Notes: a model not told the origin generated them from the sequence alone. A stretch of DNA of 64,000 bases from Bremerella volcania (GCF_007748115.1 NZ_CP036289.1:3348001-3412000); one strand, 5' to 3'; numbered from the stretch's first letter, positions 44,209-53,639 are shown. Made by a program: numbers and translations.

Positions 44209-45467
44209 CACGGCGATTGCGCCATGATGGGTTATCTGCGACACTGAGGCAATGGCGGTCAGGCGATTTTGTGACGGAGGTTGTCGCGGCCTGATCCGGT
44301 GTTCTCAGGTGCCTTTCTCATGTCGTCACGTTCGCCTGTTTCCCTTCAAGAGTGCTTTGCCGATCTGACCGATCCGCGGACTCGCAAGGTGACTTATCCG
44401 TTAACGAATATCGTGACCATCGCGCTGTGTGCGGTGATGAGTGGGGCGGATGATTTTGTGGCTATCGCCGACTGGGCCGAGATGAAGAAGGAGTGGCTGG
44501 GTAAGTTCCTTGATTTGAGTTCCGGCATCCCTTCGCACGATCGCTTTAATGCGATCTTGGCTTCGCTGAATCCGGCTGAGTTTGAGAAGTGTTTGCTGAC
44601 TTGGATCACCGCCTTACACGAAATCACCGACGGGCAGATCATCGCGATTGACGGCAAGACGCTGCGGCGGAGTTTCGACAAGGCCAGCAGCAAGGCGGCC
44701 ATTCACATGGTCAGTGCCTGGGCGACTGCCAATCATGTGAGTCTCGGCCAGGTAGTAACCGACGCGAAGAGCAACGAGATCACCGCCATTCCCAAACTGC
44801 TTGAAATCGTCGAGGTTTCCGGCAGTTTAGTGACGATTGACGCTCAAGGTTGCCAACAGGACATCGCTCAGAAGATCGTCGACCAGGGAGCCGATTATTG
44901 CCTGGCCGTGAAGCGCAATCAGCCGACCCTCCACGATTCGATCGAAGATTTTTTTGTCGCGCAGCAGGAAAGCAATTTCAAGCGAGCCAAAGTACACCGT
45001 CACGAAACGCACGAGAAAGGGCATGGTCGCGAGGAGTCGCGTTCCTATTATATCTGCCCTGTGAACGACGAGATCATCACACGAGATCGTTGGTCGAACT
45101 TGAGGGCGATCGGGATGACGATCAATATCGTGAAGCAAGGCGGGAACGAGACGAGCGAGGTGCGATACTATATCCTGAGCAAGTACCTTTCCGGCAAGCG
45201 TTTCGCCGAGGCCGTTCGCGGTCATTGGGGCATTGAAAACAGCCTGCACTGGCAACTGGACGTGACGTTCGGTGAAGATCAATCTCGCATCCGCAAAGGG
45301 CACGCCGACGCCAACTTTAGCCTGCTACGAAGGACGAGCCTGAGCCTGCTGAAGAACAACAAGACAGCCAAGGTCGGCGTGAAGAACAAACGATTAAAAT
45401 GCGGCTGGGGCGATGACTACCGCATGGAAGTCCTGCTGGGACGGTGAGTTATGGTGCAATCGCCGTG
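44209..45467 (+). mobile_element. ISAs1-family insertion sequence, intact, with 10-bp target duplication
   Basis: The element is 1259 bp. Its ends are imperfect inverted repeats of 19 bp: CACGGCGATTGCGCCATGA at the left and CACGGCGATTGCACCATAA as the reverse complement at the right (17 of 19 identical). It is flanked by direct repeats GATATACCTG at 44199-44208 and 45468-45477, identical over 10 bp. Inside is one complete transposase gene. Removing the IS and one repeat restores a continuous sequence between the glycine-zipper gene and the efflux genes. Intact ends and identical duplication indicate a recent insertion. Confidence 0.95.
44320..45447 (+). CDS. ISAs1-family DDE transposase
   Basis: 375 residues from ATG 44320 (TTG 44281 also possible). 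The N-terminal association domain contains FADLTDPRTRKVTYPLTNIVTIALCAVMSGADDF. The catalytic core shows IIAIDGKTLR (first Asp), LVTIDAQGCQQDIA (second Asp), and HWGIENSLHWQLDVTFGEDQSR with the Glu of the DDE triad in the IEN segment. It ends in KCGWGDDYRMEVLLGR, the usual C-terminus of the family. No frameshift or internal stop, so it is probably active. It fills the IS except for the ends. Confidence 0.95.
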   Translation: MSSRSPVSLQECFADLTDPRTRKVTYPLTNIVTIALCAVMSGADDFVAIADWAEMKKEWLGKFLDLSSGIPSHDRFNAILASLNPAEFEKCLLTWITALHEITDGQIIAIDGKTLRRSFDKASSKAAIHMVSAWATANHVSLGQVVTDAKSNEITAIPKLLEIVEVSGSLVTIDAQGCQQDIAQKIVDQGADYCLAVKRNQPTLHDSIEDFFVAQQESNFKRAKVHRHETHEKGHGREESRSYYICPVNDEIITRDRWSNLRAIGMTINIVKQGGNETSEVRYYILSKYLSGKRFAEAVRGHWGIENSLHWQLDVTFGEDQSRIRKGHADANFSLLRRTSLSLLKNNKTAKVGVKNKRLKCGWGDDYRMEVLLGR

Positions 45468-45477
45468 GATATACCTG
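45468..45477 (+). repeat. Target-site duplication, right copy
   Basis: GATATACCTG immediately after the right inverted repeat; identical to 44199-44208. Confidence 0.95.
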
Positions 45478-45977
45478 GACGAAAATGGCCCACCAAGTTA
45501 GGCCATGTGTGGCTACTCAAACCTCCCGACGAAACGGACTGAGCCGCTCGGACTACCCAAGGATGAGGTAGATCATCGCCAATCGGATGTTGTCTCGTCT
45601 CCACGATCTGAAGACCAATCGCGGTTAGCACAGCAAGCAGTTGCCAGCGTAAGATTTATGGTCGTAGGCAAACCAGCAAACGCAGTCAAAGCCGCTCTCG
45701 GCTTCGGAGATGGTTGAAATCGCAGCAGCATTTCAGGGCGAATTTCAAGAATTTGATTGTTTTCGTTGCCCAGTGACCACGCTCAACAACGACTTTCTGG
45801 CAGACTTTCCCGCACGATTGCGGGGAGACACATGGCCTTTAAGGGGAAAATACCTAACAATATGAGCAAAATTAGACTGACTTGCGTAAATTGGGAATGC
45901 AAACTAATATCTTTTAAGTGTTCTCGGGTCGATAAAACTACTGAGTTACACATCTTCGCCGCAGAATCGAGTCTATT
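45478..45977. other. Intergenic region before the efflux genes
   Basis: 500 bp right of the IS. Short frames exist but none shows family features. A candidate promoter lies at 45882-45910. Confidence 0.5.
45882..45910 (+). promoter_or_regulatory. Candidate promoter for the efflux region
   Basis: TTGCGT (45882-45887) and TAATAT (45905-45910) with a 17-base spacer, 67 bp upstream of GTG 45978. Consensus match only. Confidence 0.35.
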
Positions 45978-46388
45978 GTGTTTGGTTTTGGCCCTCAAGT
46001 TGACACCCTCCGACGGTTAGCGAAAGCTGCTTGTGGGGATCTTTTGTCAAACGGCAAAACCAAGCCTGAGGTTCTGTCCAGTCGCTGCCAACCGTGGCAG
46101 GCCTTCCTGGTTGTGCTCTACGCGGTCTTGATCATTGGTGGTCTTTCGCAGATTCACCAATTACCTAATGGCAAGCCGAGCCATCCGCATTCCGCTGATT
46201 CTGAATGTGCCGAACTCTCGGAGTGTCAGACCGAAGTCAAGGCAGAGATCGCGTTCTTTGCGACGACGCCTGACCTGGTAACGCCCTACATCGAGGTCCC
46301 CTCAGCACGCCTCGACATCCTGCCGACTCCTGATGTTTCGGATCGGGTAACTACTAGTTACCTCCTTCGTGGGCCGCCTGCTGCCTAG
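45978..46388 (+). CDS. Small membrane-anchored hypothetical protein upstream of the efflux pump
   Basis: 136 residues from GTG 45978. One hydrophobic segment (WQAFLVVLYAVLIIGGLSQIHQL, about 40-62) is followed by a polar external part of about 70 residues with two Cys (ECAELSECQ) and ends LLRGPPAA. I do not recognise the family. It precedes the adaptor lipoprotein gene by 287 bp on the same strand and has a candidate promoter upstream, so it may be a small accessory of the efflux system, comparable in place and form to the small periplasmic proteins near metal-efflux RND pumps. Coding status is likely but not certain. Confidence 0.5.
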   Translation: MFGFGPQVDTLRRLAKAACGDLLSNGKTKPEVLSSRCQPWQAFLVVLYAVLIIGGLSQIHQLPNGKPSHPHSADSECAELSECQTEVKAEIAFFATTPDLVTPYIEVPSARLDILPTPDVSDRVTTSYLLRGPPAA

Positions 46389-46675
46389 TGCAGTCGCGAT
46401 CTAAAACAGTCTCTCTTTCCGTCGAGAATGACAGCTGAGCGAGACCTGTCTTTCTGTGCCCCATCATAGCCCCCCAAGTTAAAAGCACTCGCGTCGAACG
46501 CGCGTGGCCTGATCATCGCTCTTCATTGCGTGGCAGGCGACACACGTGTCGTGCCGAGGTGGGCTCGTTAGGGAACGATCGAGATATCACCCCCAAGCGA
46601 CCAACCGCCAATTCCCCACATCCCGCCAACATGGTCCGGGTCATTTCTCTTAGATAAGAGGTATCAGATAACCCT

Positions 46676-47887
46676 ATGAAGACTACAACCACAGCGGCTC
46701 TCGCGCTGGCATTGCTTTCGCTGGTACTCATCTCCGGCTGCGAGTCGATGGCAGAATCCCATGAAGAGCACCATGAGGCCGCGCACTCGGAGTCACACGA
46801 AGATTCCCATGCCGAGTCGCATGACGATTCTCATGGTGAGTCGCACGGTGAAGGAGGACATCACGCGATTCACAAAATCGTCGTGACGAGTCCTATACGT
46901 AAAGACGTCATTAGCACCCAGCAATATGTCTGCCAGATTCACTCTTGCAAGCATATCGAGATTCGCGCCTTGGAAGGTGGTTACCTGGAAGAGGTCCGGA
47001 TCAACGAAGGTGAGCTGGTCAAGAAAGGGGATTTGATGTTTAAGATCGTCCCCACGCTGTACCAGGCCAAACTCGATTCGGAAATCGCGGAGGCGAACCG
47101 CATTGAAATCGAACTGAAAAATGCCCAGAACCTACTGGACAAGAACATCGTTTCGCCCCAGGAACTGGCCATCAAGAAGGCAGAACTGGCCAAGGTCAAA
47201 GCCAAAGTCGCATTGGCCGAGGCCGAATTGAATTTCACGAACGTGCGCGCCCCGTTTGAAGGGATCGTCGACCGTCAGCTCGTTCAGCTTGGTAGCCTGG
47301 TGGAAGAAGGAGAAGTCCTTACCACGTTCTCTGACAACAGCGTGATGTGGGTCTACTTCAATGTGCCCGAGGCGCGCTATCTCGAATACAAACGACAGCT
47401 GGACCTGGACAAAGCCGCCGGTAACGGTGAAGAGCATTTGCAAGTTGAATTGAAGCTGGCCAACGGCGAGATCTTCCCGCAACCGGGCAAGATTGGTGCC
47501 ATCGAGGCCGACTTCAACAACACGACCGGGAACATCGCTTTCAGGGCAGACTTCGCGAACCCCACGGGTCTCCTTCGCAATGGCCAAACCGGGACCATTC
47601 TCATTCACCGCACGTTGAAGGACGTGATCGTCATTCCTCAGCGGGCAACGTACGAAATCTTGGCCAAACGCTACGCTTTCGTCGTCGACAAGGACAACAT
47701 CGTTCACCAACGCGACATTGAAATCCAAAGTGAACAAGACGACATTTTTGTGATTAAGAAAGGACTTCAAGAGGGAGATAAGATCATTCTCGAGGGCATC
47801 CGACAGGTGCGTGACGGTGACCACATTGAGTACGAATTCCAAGCGCCGGAAGACGTACTCGGCAATCTGAAATACCACGCGGAATAA
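46676..47887 (+). CDS. RND efflux periplasmic adaptor lipoprotein with His-rich N-terminus
   Basis: 403 residues. Signal peptide with lipobox LISGC (Cys22). Residues about 27-67 hold twelve His among Ser, Glu and Asp (repeating SHE/SHD/SHG units), which is not part of ordinary AcrA-type adaptors. The rest is standard membrane-fusion protein: lipoyl half (ALEGGYLEEVRINEGELVKKGDLMFKI), alpha-hairpin (about 120-180), second lipoyl half (LNFTNVRAPFEGIVDRQLVQLGSLV), beta-barrel (VMWVYFNVPEARYL) and membrane-proximal domain. It links the pump to the TolC-like protein. The His-rich part may bind Zn, Ni or Cu, either as metallochaperone or sensor. The pump gene follows after 13 bp with AAGGAG at 47886-47891. 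Confidence 0.9.
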   Translation: MKTTTTAALALALLSLVLISGCESMAESHEEHHEAAHSESHEDSHAESHDDSHGESHGEGGHHAIHKIVVTSPIRKDVISTQQYVCQIHSCKHIEIRALEGGYLEEVRINEGELVKKGDLMFKIVPTLYQAKLDSEIAEANRIEIELKNAQNLLDKNIVSPQELAIKKAELAKVKAKVALAEAELNFTNVRAPFEGIVDRQLVQLGSLVEEGEVLTTFSDNSVMWVYFNVPEARYLEYKRQLDLDKAAGNGEEHLQVELKLANGEIFPQPGKIGAIEADFNNTTGNIAFRADFANPTGLLRNGQTGTILIHRTLKDVIVIPQRATYEILAKRYAFVVDKDNIVHQRDIEIQSEQDDIFVIKKGLQEGDKIILEGIRQVRDGDHIEYEFQAPEDVLGNLKYHAE

Positions 47888-47900
47888 GGAGCCCTCCGTC

Positions 47901-50900
47901 ATGTTTACTAAGTTTTTACATCGGCCAGCATTGGCCATCGTGATCTCGCTGCTCATTTTGTTTATGGGCGGCTTGGCGATTTTTTCGCTCCCGATTTCCC
48001 AATTTCCTTCGGTGGCTCCGCCGAGCGTCCGGGTATCTGTTAGCTACCCGGGTGCCAGCGCCAAAATCCTGATCGACTCGACGATGGTGATTTTGGAGCA
48101 GTCCATCAACGGCGTGCCCAACATGCGTTACATGATGGGGGACGCCACCAGTGCTGGGGAAGGCACGATTCAGATCGTCTTTGAACCTGGCACCGATCCC
48201 AACGTCGCGGTGATGAACGTCAATAACCGCGTCAACATGGTGATGAACCAGCTTCCGCCGATCGTTCAACGTGAAGGCGTGATCGTGATGCAGAACATGC
48301 CGAGCATGTTGATGTACGTGAACGTCTTTAGTGAAGACCCGAATCTCGATCAAAACTTTCTGTACAACTACGCCACGGTCAACGTGCTTAACGAGATTAA
48401 GCGTATTCCCGGCGTGGGCCAGGCCTCCATTCTCGGTAACCGCTCGTATGCCATGCGCGTTGAGTTAGATCTTGACCGCATGCGGGCATATAAAGTCGAC
48501 GCCGAAGACGTCATGAAGGCCCTGGACGAGCAAAGTATGATCGGTTCTCCGGGACGACTTGGCCAGGCAACCGGCCAGACGTCGCAAACGCTCGAGTACG
48601 TTCTCACCTGGGTGGGACGATACAAGACTCCGGAAGAGTACAGTCAGATCATTCTCCGTTCGACCGATGAAGGGGAAATCCTTCGGCTGGGCGACGTCGC
48701 TCACGTGTGGCTGGGGTCTTCTTTCTACGACCTTTACTCCGATATCGATGGTTTGCCTTCGGCGGCTATCGTGCTTAAGCAAACGCCCGGCTCGAACGCG
48801 GCGGACGTTATCGAACAGGTCAAGGAAAAGATCGAGGAGATCAAGAAGGACTCCTTTCCGCCCGGCATGGACTACGCCGTGACCTACGACGTCTCTCACT
48901 TCTTGGACGCGTCGATCGAAAAGGTGCTGCATACGCTGTTTGAAGCATTTATCCTCGTGTCGCTGGTGGTGTTCCTCTTCCTGGGAGACTTCCGCAGTAC
49001 GCTGATTCCGACCCTGGCTGTGCCGGTGTCGCTGATCGGTACGTTCTTCTTCATGATGATGTTTGGCATGTCGATCAACCTGATTACGTTGTTCGCGCTC
49101 GTGCTGGCGATCGGCGTGGTGGTGGACGACGCGATCGTGGTGGTGGAAGCCGTCCACGAAAAAATGCACGCCAAGCACTTAGGGCCCTACCAGGCCACCA
49201 TGGAAGTGGTTCACGAAATCAGCGGTGCGATTATTGCAATTACCCTTGTGATGACCGCCGTGTTTATTCCTGTTACTTTCATTCCTGGTCCGGTTGGCGT
49301 TTTCTATCGACAGTTTGCCTTGACGATGGCGATGTCCATCATTCTGTCTGGCGTGGTGGCTTTGACTTTGACTCCGGTGCTGTGTGCGATGATCCTCAAG
49401 CCGATCCATCGTAAAGGCCCGCAACGCGGTATCGCAGGCTTCGTCAACCGAGTGCTGAAGAAGATGGCCGGCAGCTATGCGTTCATCCCGCGAGCTTTGT
49501 TGGTGATCGTTCTAGGACTGGCGACCGGTTATGGCATCTATGAACTTCTGCATGTCGAGATCGTTCACGAGGTGATTTCGGAGCAGCTAGAGCTGACGCC
49601 ACTGCGGATGATTATCATCGGCGGCATTTCCGCCGTCCTGGCGATTTTCTCCTTCCGGGCCGCTCTTTCCGGGAGTGAACCAGGGGAAGAAAAGAAGCGT
49701 GGACCGATCGGCATTTTCGTCCACATGTTCGACCGAGCCGTGGAAAAGGTGACCCAAGCTTACGTTGGTATTGTCGGCCTGGTCGTCACACGACGTATTC
49801 TTACAATCGTAGTCATCGGCCTTTTCAGTTATGGGATTCTGGTCGTCAACAAGGTTCTTCCAACCGGTTTCATTCCGCTGGAAGATCAGGGGATGATCTA
49901 CGGCATCGTGCAGACGCCGCCAGGTTCGACGCTTGAGTACACCAATTCCAAGTGCCACGAACTGCAGGCCATCTGTAAAGAGATGGACGAAATCGTTTCC
50001 GTCTCATCGATTGCCGGCTATGAAGTTCTTACCGAAGGTCGTGGCTCGAATGCCGGTACCTGTATCATTAACTTGAAGCCTTGGGCCGACCGCGAACGTA
50101 CCTCGAAGCAAATCATCGAGGAACTTGAAAAACGCGGCACGGCGATCGCCAACGTGAAGCTCGAATTCTTTGAGCCCCCGGCAGTTCCAGGCTTTGGTGC
50201 CGCGGGTGGTTTCTCGGTGAATTTGTTAGACAAAACCAACAGCGGCGACTACCAGGCGCTTGGTGAGGAAACGGACAAGTTCATGGCTGCCCTCGAGCAA
50301 CGCAAGGAACTCAAAGGTCTGTTCACCTTCTTCGCTGCGAACTATCCGCAGTACGAGATCATCATCGACAACGACGTGGCCATGCAGAAAGGGGTTTCGA
50401 TTCGCGATGCCCTGGACAACCTGTCCATCGTCGTCGGTAGTACCTGGGAACAGGGCTTCGTCCGCTTTGGCCAGTTCTACAAAGTCTATGTCCAGGCAGC
50501 GCCTGAGTTCCGGCGCTACCCGGAAGACTTGGATAACATGTTCGTGAAGAATGAGGAAGGGGAAATGGTCCCCTATTCCTCCTTCATGCGAATTGAGAAG
50601 AAGCAAGGGCTCAACGAAATCAGCCGCTATAACTTGTACCCGACCGCTCCTATCCAAGGGGCACCGGCTGCTGGTTATAGTAGTGGTGAAGCAATCGCGG
50701 CCATTCAAGAAGTGGCTGCCGAGACCTTGCCCCACGGTTTCGATATCGACTGGCGCGGTCTTGCCTACGACGAAGCGAAAGCAGGAAACAAAGCCATTTG
50801 GATCTTCCTGATCGTGGTCATCTTCGTGTACATGGTGCTGGTCGGGCAGTACGAAAGCTTCCTTTTGCCGCTGGCGGTGATTATCTCGTTGCCCATCGGT

Positions 50901-51365
50901 GTCTTTGGATCTTTCTTGTTCCTGAAGTCCATGGGACTGGCCAACGACGTCTATGCCCAAATTGGTTTGGTGATGCTCGTGGGCCTCTTAGGAAAGAACG
51001 CGATTCTGATTATTGAATTCGCGGTCCAGCGCCGTCACGAAGGCCTAAGCATCAAGGATGCTGCCATCGATGGTAGCAAGCTGCGTTTCCGCCCGATCAT
51101 GATGACGTCGTTTGCGTTTATCGCAGGTCTGATTCCCTTGGTTCGGGCAACCGGTCCTGGTGCAATCGGTAACCGAACGATCGGTACGACGGCGGTCGGT
51201 GGTATGCTCTTAGGTACCTTGGTCGGCGTTCTCGTTATTCCCGGTCTATATTACCTGTTCGCTAAAATTTCGGACGGAAAGAAACTCATTCGCGACGAGC
51301 ACGACGAGCCGCTAAGTGAGATTTTCGAACGAGAAAACCCACACGGGGAGCATCAAGGTTTCTAG
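47901..51365 (+). CDS. HAE1-type RND efflux pump with extra membrane segments
   Basis: 1154 residues, about 100 more than AcrB. Typical features: first helix after MFTKFLHRPALAIVISLLILFMGG, FPSVAPPSVRVSVSYPGAS, the proton-relay Asp409-Asp410 in GVVVDDAIVVVEAVHEKM, and GLLGKNAILIIEFA near the C-terminal helices. Between the end of helix 6 (LTPVLCAMILKP, about 489-501) and the second half (FIPLEDQG, about 657-664) there are about 160 residues instead of about 75, including two additional hydrophobic stretches (about 530-550 and 568-588) separated by an acidic linker. The Asp pair and periplasmic sequence indicate hydrophobic/amphiphilic substrates rather than a heavy-metal (HME) pump, yet the adaptor is His-rich. 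Confidence 0.93.
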   Translation: MFTKFLHRPALAIVISLLILFMGGLAIFSLPISQFPSVAPPSVRVSVSYPGASAKILIDSTMVILEQSINGVPNMRYMMGDATSAGEGTIQIVFEPGTDPNVAVMNVNNRVNMVMNQLPPIVQREGVIVMQNMPSMLMYVNVFSEDPNLDQNFLYNYATVNVLNEIKRIPGVGQASILGNRSYAMRVELDLDRMRAYKVDAEDVMKALDEQSMIGSPGRLGQATGQTSQTLEYVLTWVGRYKTPEEYSQIILRSTDEGEILRLGDVAHVWLGSSFYDLYSDIDGLPSAAIVLKQTPGSNAADVIEQVKEKIEEIKKDSFPPGMDYAVTYDVSHFLDASIEKVLHTLFEAFILVSLVVFLFLGDFRSTLIPTLAVPVSLIGTFFFMMMFGMSINLITLFALVLAIGVVVDDAIVVVEAVHEKMHAKHLGPYQATMEVVHEISGAIIAITLVMTAVFIPVTFIPGPVGVFYRQFALTMAMSIILSGVVALTLTPVLCAMILKPIHRKGPQRGIAGFVNRVLKKMAGSYAFIPRALLVIVLGLATGYGIYELLHVEIVHEVISEQLELTPLRMIIIGGISAVLAIFSFRAALSGSEPGEEKKRGPIGIFVHMFDRAVEKVTQAYVGIVGLVVTRRILTIVVIGLFSYGILVVNKVLPTGFIPLEDQGMIYGIVQTPPGSTLEYTNSKCHELQAICKEMDEIVSVSSIAGYEVLTEGRGSNAGTCIINLKPWADRERTSKQIIEELEKRGTAIANVKLEFFEPPAVPGFGAAGGFSVNLLDKTNSGDYQALGEETDKFMAALEQRKELKGLFTFFAANYPQYEIIIDNDVAMQKGVSIRDALDNLSIVVGSTWEQGFVRFGQFYKVYVQAAPEFRRYPEDLDNMFVKNEEGEMVPYSSFMRIEKKQGLNEISRYNLYPTAPIQGAPAAGYSSGEAIAAIQEVAAETLPHGFDIDWRGLAYDEAKAGNKAIWIFLIVVIFVYMVLVGQYESFLLPLAVIISLPIGVFGSFLFLKSMGLANDVYAQIGLVMLVGLLGKNAILIIEFAVQRRHEGLSIKDAAIDGSKLRFRPIMMTSFAFIAGLIPLVRATGPGAIGNRTIGTTAVGGMLLGTLVGVLVIPGLYYLFAKISDGKKLIRDEHDEPLSEIFERENPHGEHQGF

Positions 51366-51400
51366 TCGTCTGGGTAACTGTTTTAGCAACTCGAGCACAA

Positions 51401-51440
51401 AGCCTCGCTACACAATTTGCGTGTAGCGAGGCTTTTTTTA
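51401..51440 (+). terminator. Strong rho-independent terminator after the RND pump
   Basis: AGCCTCGCTACAC (51401-51413) pairs perfectly with GTGTAGCGAGGCT (51421-51433) over 13 bp, with a 7-base loop and a T6 run after the stem. It ends transcription between the pump and the TolC-like gene. Confidence 0.93.
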
Positions 51441-51711
51441 TCAATATGTGGTGCTCTGCTAATGGCATGCAGAAGGCGAACCTCGCAGTTTCCCTATGCA
51501 TCCCCCAAACCCAGATGTAAAACTGGGCAATTTAAGTCCGTTCGAAGCGGCAGGGGAGCAATATATCTAATGGTATCGATTTTCTGTCGATAGCAGTTAT
51601 GTGGCTTTTTCTGCGCCGGGGGTCCGAGGACCATTCGTGGACGAAGCGGCATAACCCCACACTTCACATTCTGATGTTGCAAATTGGCATGACGCCATAA
51701 AGGGCTCACAC
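51441..51711. other. Region upstream of the TolC-like gene
   Basis: 271 bp after the terminator. It must hold a promoter for the TolC-like gene. ATCGA (51575-51579) and TCGAT (51587-51591) form a short inverted repeat that might be an operator. Confidence 0.4.
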
Positions 51712-53367
51712 ATGAGACCGAGATCTTCTTGCGCGCAGAAAGCGATCTTGCGGGCTAAGACGTACCTTGTTGTAACCTTGATTGCTTGTTTCACTCTGCC
51801 ATGGTTATCAGGGTGCGGCATTCCCAAGCTCTGCTGCGTCGATCCCAACCCGTACATTCCCACCGACTACAAAGGAAAGACGAGTACGGATAACGTAGCC
51901 AACGTTGGCGTCTACGAGTTCTTCAACGACCAGGCACTAGCCCAACTCATTGCCGAAGGCCTGGCTTCCAATCAGGAGTTGAAGATTCGCAACCAAGAGA
52001 TCCAAGTCGCTCGCAACGAGATCCTGGCTCGCCGTGGTGCATACCTTCCGTTTGTCAGCGTTGGGGCGAAGGGGGGCTTTGATCGGACCAGTAAATGGAC
52101 TCCGCTGGGTGCCGCGGAAGAACAACTCCTCACTCCTCGCGGCGGCGAGTTTCCTGATCCGTTGCCGAACGTCGGCTTGACGGCGAACCTCTTCTGGCGG
52201 GTCGACATCTGGCGCGAACTGCGAAACGCCCGCGATGCGGCGATGCAGCGATACGCCGAGGCCGTGGAAGTGCGAGACTACTTCGTGACGCGCCTTGTCG
52301 CCGAGATCGCCGAGAACTACTACGAACTCACCGCATTGGATCAGCGAATGGTCTACTTAAATCAAACGATCGCGATTCAAAAGCAAAGTCTTGAAGTCGC
52401 CAAAGCTCAGAAGGCAGCGGCCCGCGGCACCGAACTGGCAGTCCAGCGATTTATCGCGGAAGTTCGCAAGAACGAAAGCCAGCTTCTGATCGTGCAGCAG
52501 GACATCATCGAGATCGAAAACAAAATCAACTTCCTTTGCGGTCGATATCCTCAGCCGGTTCAGCGAACCTCGTGGGACTTTGTCAATCTCGACTCGAGCA
52601 TGCTGGGCGTTGGCGTTCCTGTTCAGCTATTGCAGAATCGACGCGACATTCGCGCCGCCGAGCGTGAACTTTCCGCGGCCGGTCTGGATGTCTTAGTCGC
52701 CCGAGCCCAGTTCTTCCCGCGATTTGATATCACGGCGAGTGTTGGTTACGAGGCATTCAACCCTCGATACCTGTTCGATCCGGGCGCCTTTATCGCCAGC
52801 ACGGCCGGTGAGCTTGTCGCTCCTCTAATTAACAAGGCAGCCATCCGGGCTGAATATCAGAGTGCGAATGCACGGCAGTTGCAAGCCGTTTACGATTACC
52901 AGCGTACGGTCTTGAACGCCTATACCGAAGTGGTCAATCGCATGGCTAAGGTTGAGAACTACCGCAAGAGCGTGGAAATCAAGCAAAGCCAGGTCGCGGC
53001 TCTCGAACAGTCGGTCGAAGTTGCCACGAATCTCTTCCAGAATGCCCGATCGGAATACGTCGACGTTCTGTTCTCGCAACGAGACTTGCTGGAAGCACGC
53101 GTTGACCTGATCGAAACCAAGCAGCAGCAGCTCTCGGCGATCGTCAATGCTTACCAGGCATTGGGTGGTGGTTACCTACTCACCAGCCAAGGTACGACCT
53201 ACAAGGACATTCGCTGCCTGACGACCCCTTACCTGCCAGGCGAAGTCATCGACGTCCCAACGCCCGAGGACATGCCTGAGGAACTCTCGCCTGAAGAAGA
53301 CAGCCTGCCCCCGCTACCTAGCGAGGCGGCCTTGTCGGCAACGACGCTTGATGCGATCGAGCCGTAA
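51712..53367 (+). CDS. TolC-like outer-membrane efflux lipoprotein (NodT family)
   Basis: 551 residues. Signal peptide with lipobox LSGC (Cys33, within PWLSGCGIPKLCC). The body has the two repeated outer-membrane-efflux halves: an early DQALAQLIAEGLASNQELKIRNQEIQVARNEILARRG helix pair with WRVDIWRELRNARDAA, and a later LLQNRRDIRAAERELSAAGLDVLVARAQFFPRF segment typical of NodT factors. A C-terminal Pro/Glu-rich tail of about 50 residues follows. It provides the outer-membrane exit for the pump encoded upstream, but is separated from it by a strong terminator. A 12-bp hairpin follows at 53394-53423. Confidence 0.9.
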   Translation: MRPRSSCAQKAILRAKTYLVVTLIACFTLPWLSGCGIPKLCCVDPNPYIPTDYKGKTSTDNVANVGVYEFFNDQALAQLIAEGLASNQELKIRNQEIQVARNEILARRGAYLPFVSVGAKGGFDRTSKWTPLGAAEEQLLTPRGGEFPDPLPNVGLTANLFWRVDIWRELRNARDAAMQRYAEAVEVRDYFVTRLVAEIAENYYELTALDQRMVYLNQTIAIQKQSLEVAKAQKAAARGTELAVQRFIAEVRKNESQLLIVQQDIIEIENKINFLCGRYPQPVQRTSWDFVNLDSSMLGVGVPVQLLQNRRDIRAAERELSAAGLDVLVARAQFFPRFDITASVGYEAFNPRYLFDPGAFIASTAGELVAPLINKAAIRAEYQSANARQLQAVYDYQRTVLNAYTEVVNRMAKVENYRKSVEIKQSQVAALEQSVEVATNLFQNARSEYVDVLFSQRDLLEARVDLIETKQQQLSAIVNAYQALGGGYLLTSQGTTYKDIRCLTTPYLPGEVIDVPTPEDMPEELSPEEDSLPPLPSEAALSATTLDAIEP

Positions 53368-53393
53368 GAATTGGCTGTAAGCAAGTCGTACGG

Positions 53394-53423
53394 CTAGAGG
53401 TTGTGACCCACCACAACCTCTAG
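53394..53423 (+). terminator. Hairpin after the TolC-like gene
   Basis: CTAGAGGTTGTG (53394-53405) and CACAACCTCTAG (53412-53423) pair perfectly over 12 bp with a 6-base loop, 27 bp beyond the stop. The T-tract is short, so termination may be partial. Confidence 0.7.
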
Positions 53424-53639
53424 TTGGCTTGTGAGTGGAAGATCGCTATCCGCGAGCATTCATCATCGAATGTGTTTGTTCTCGGACGCACGATCTCACT
53501 CAGTCGCGACAAAGCCAGGCTGTTCTTGCAAGACCACGATCTCGCGGCCCATTCTCCTTTGGCGGTGTCATCTATGTCCCGATACCGCCGATCGAATCGT
53601 GCCCCTCATCTGTGCTTCGTTATCTAATACGGCTCTTAC

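Noticed and set aside
45505-45717. 70-codon + strand frame right of the IS
   Set aside because: No domain, signal or ribosome site; composition looks random.
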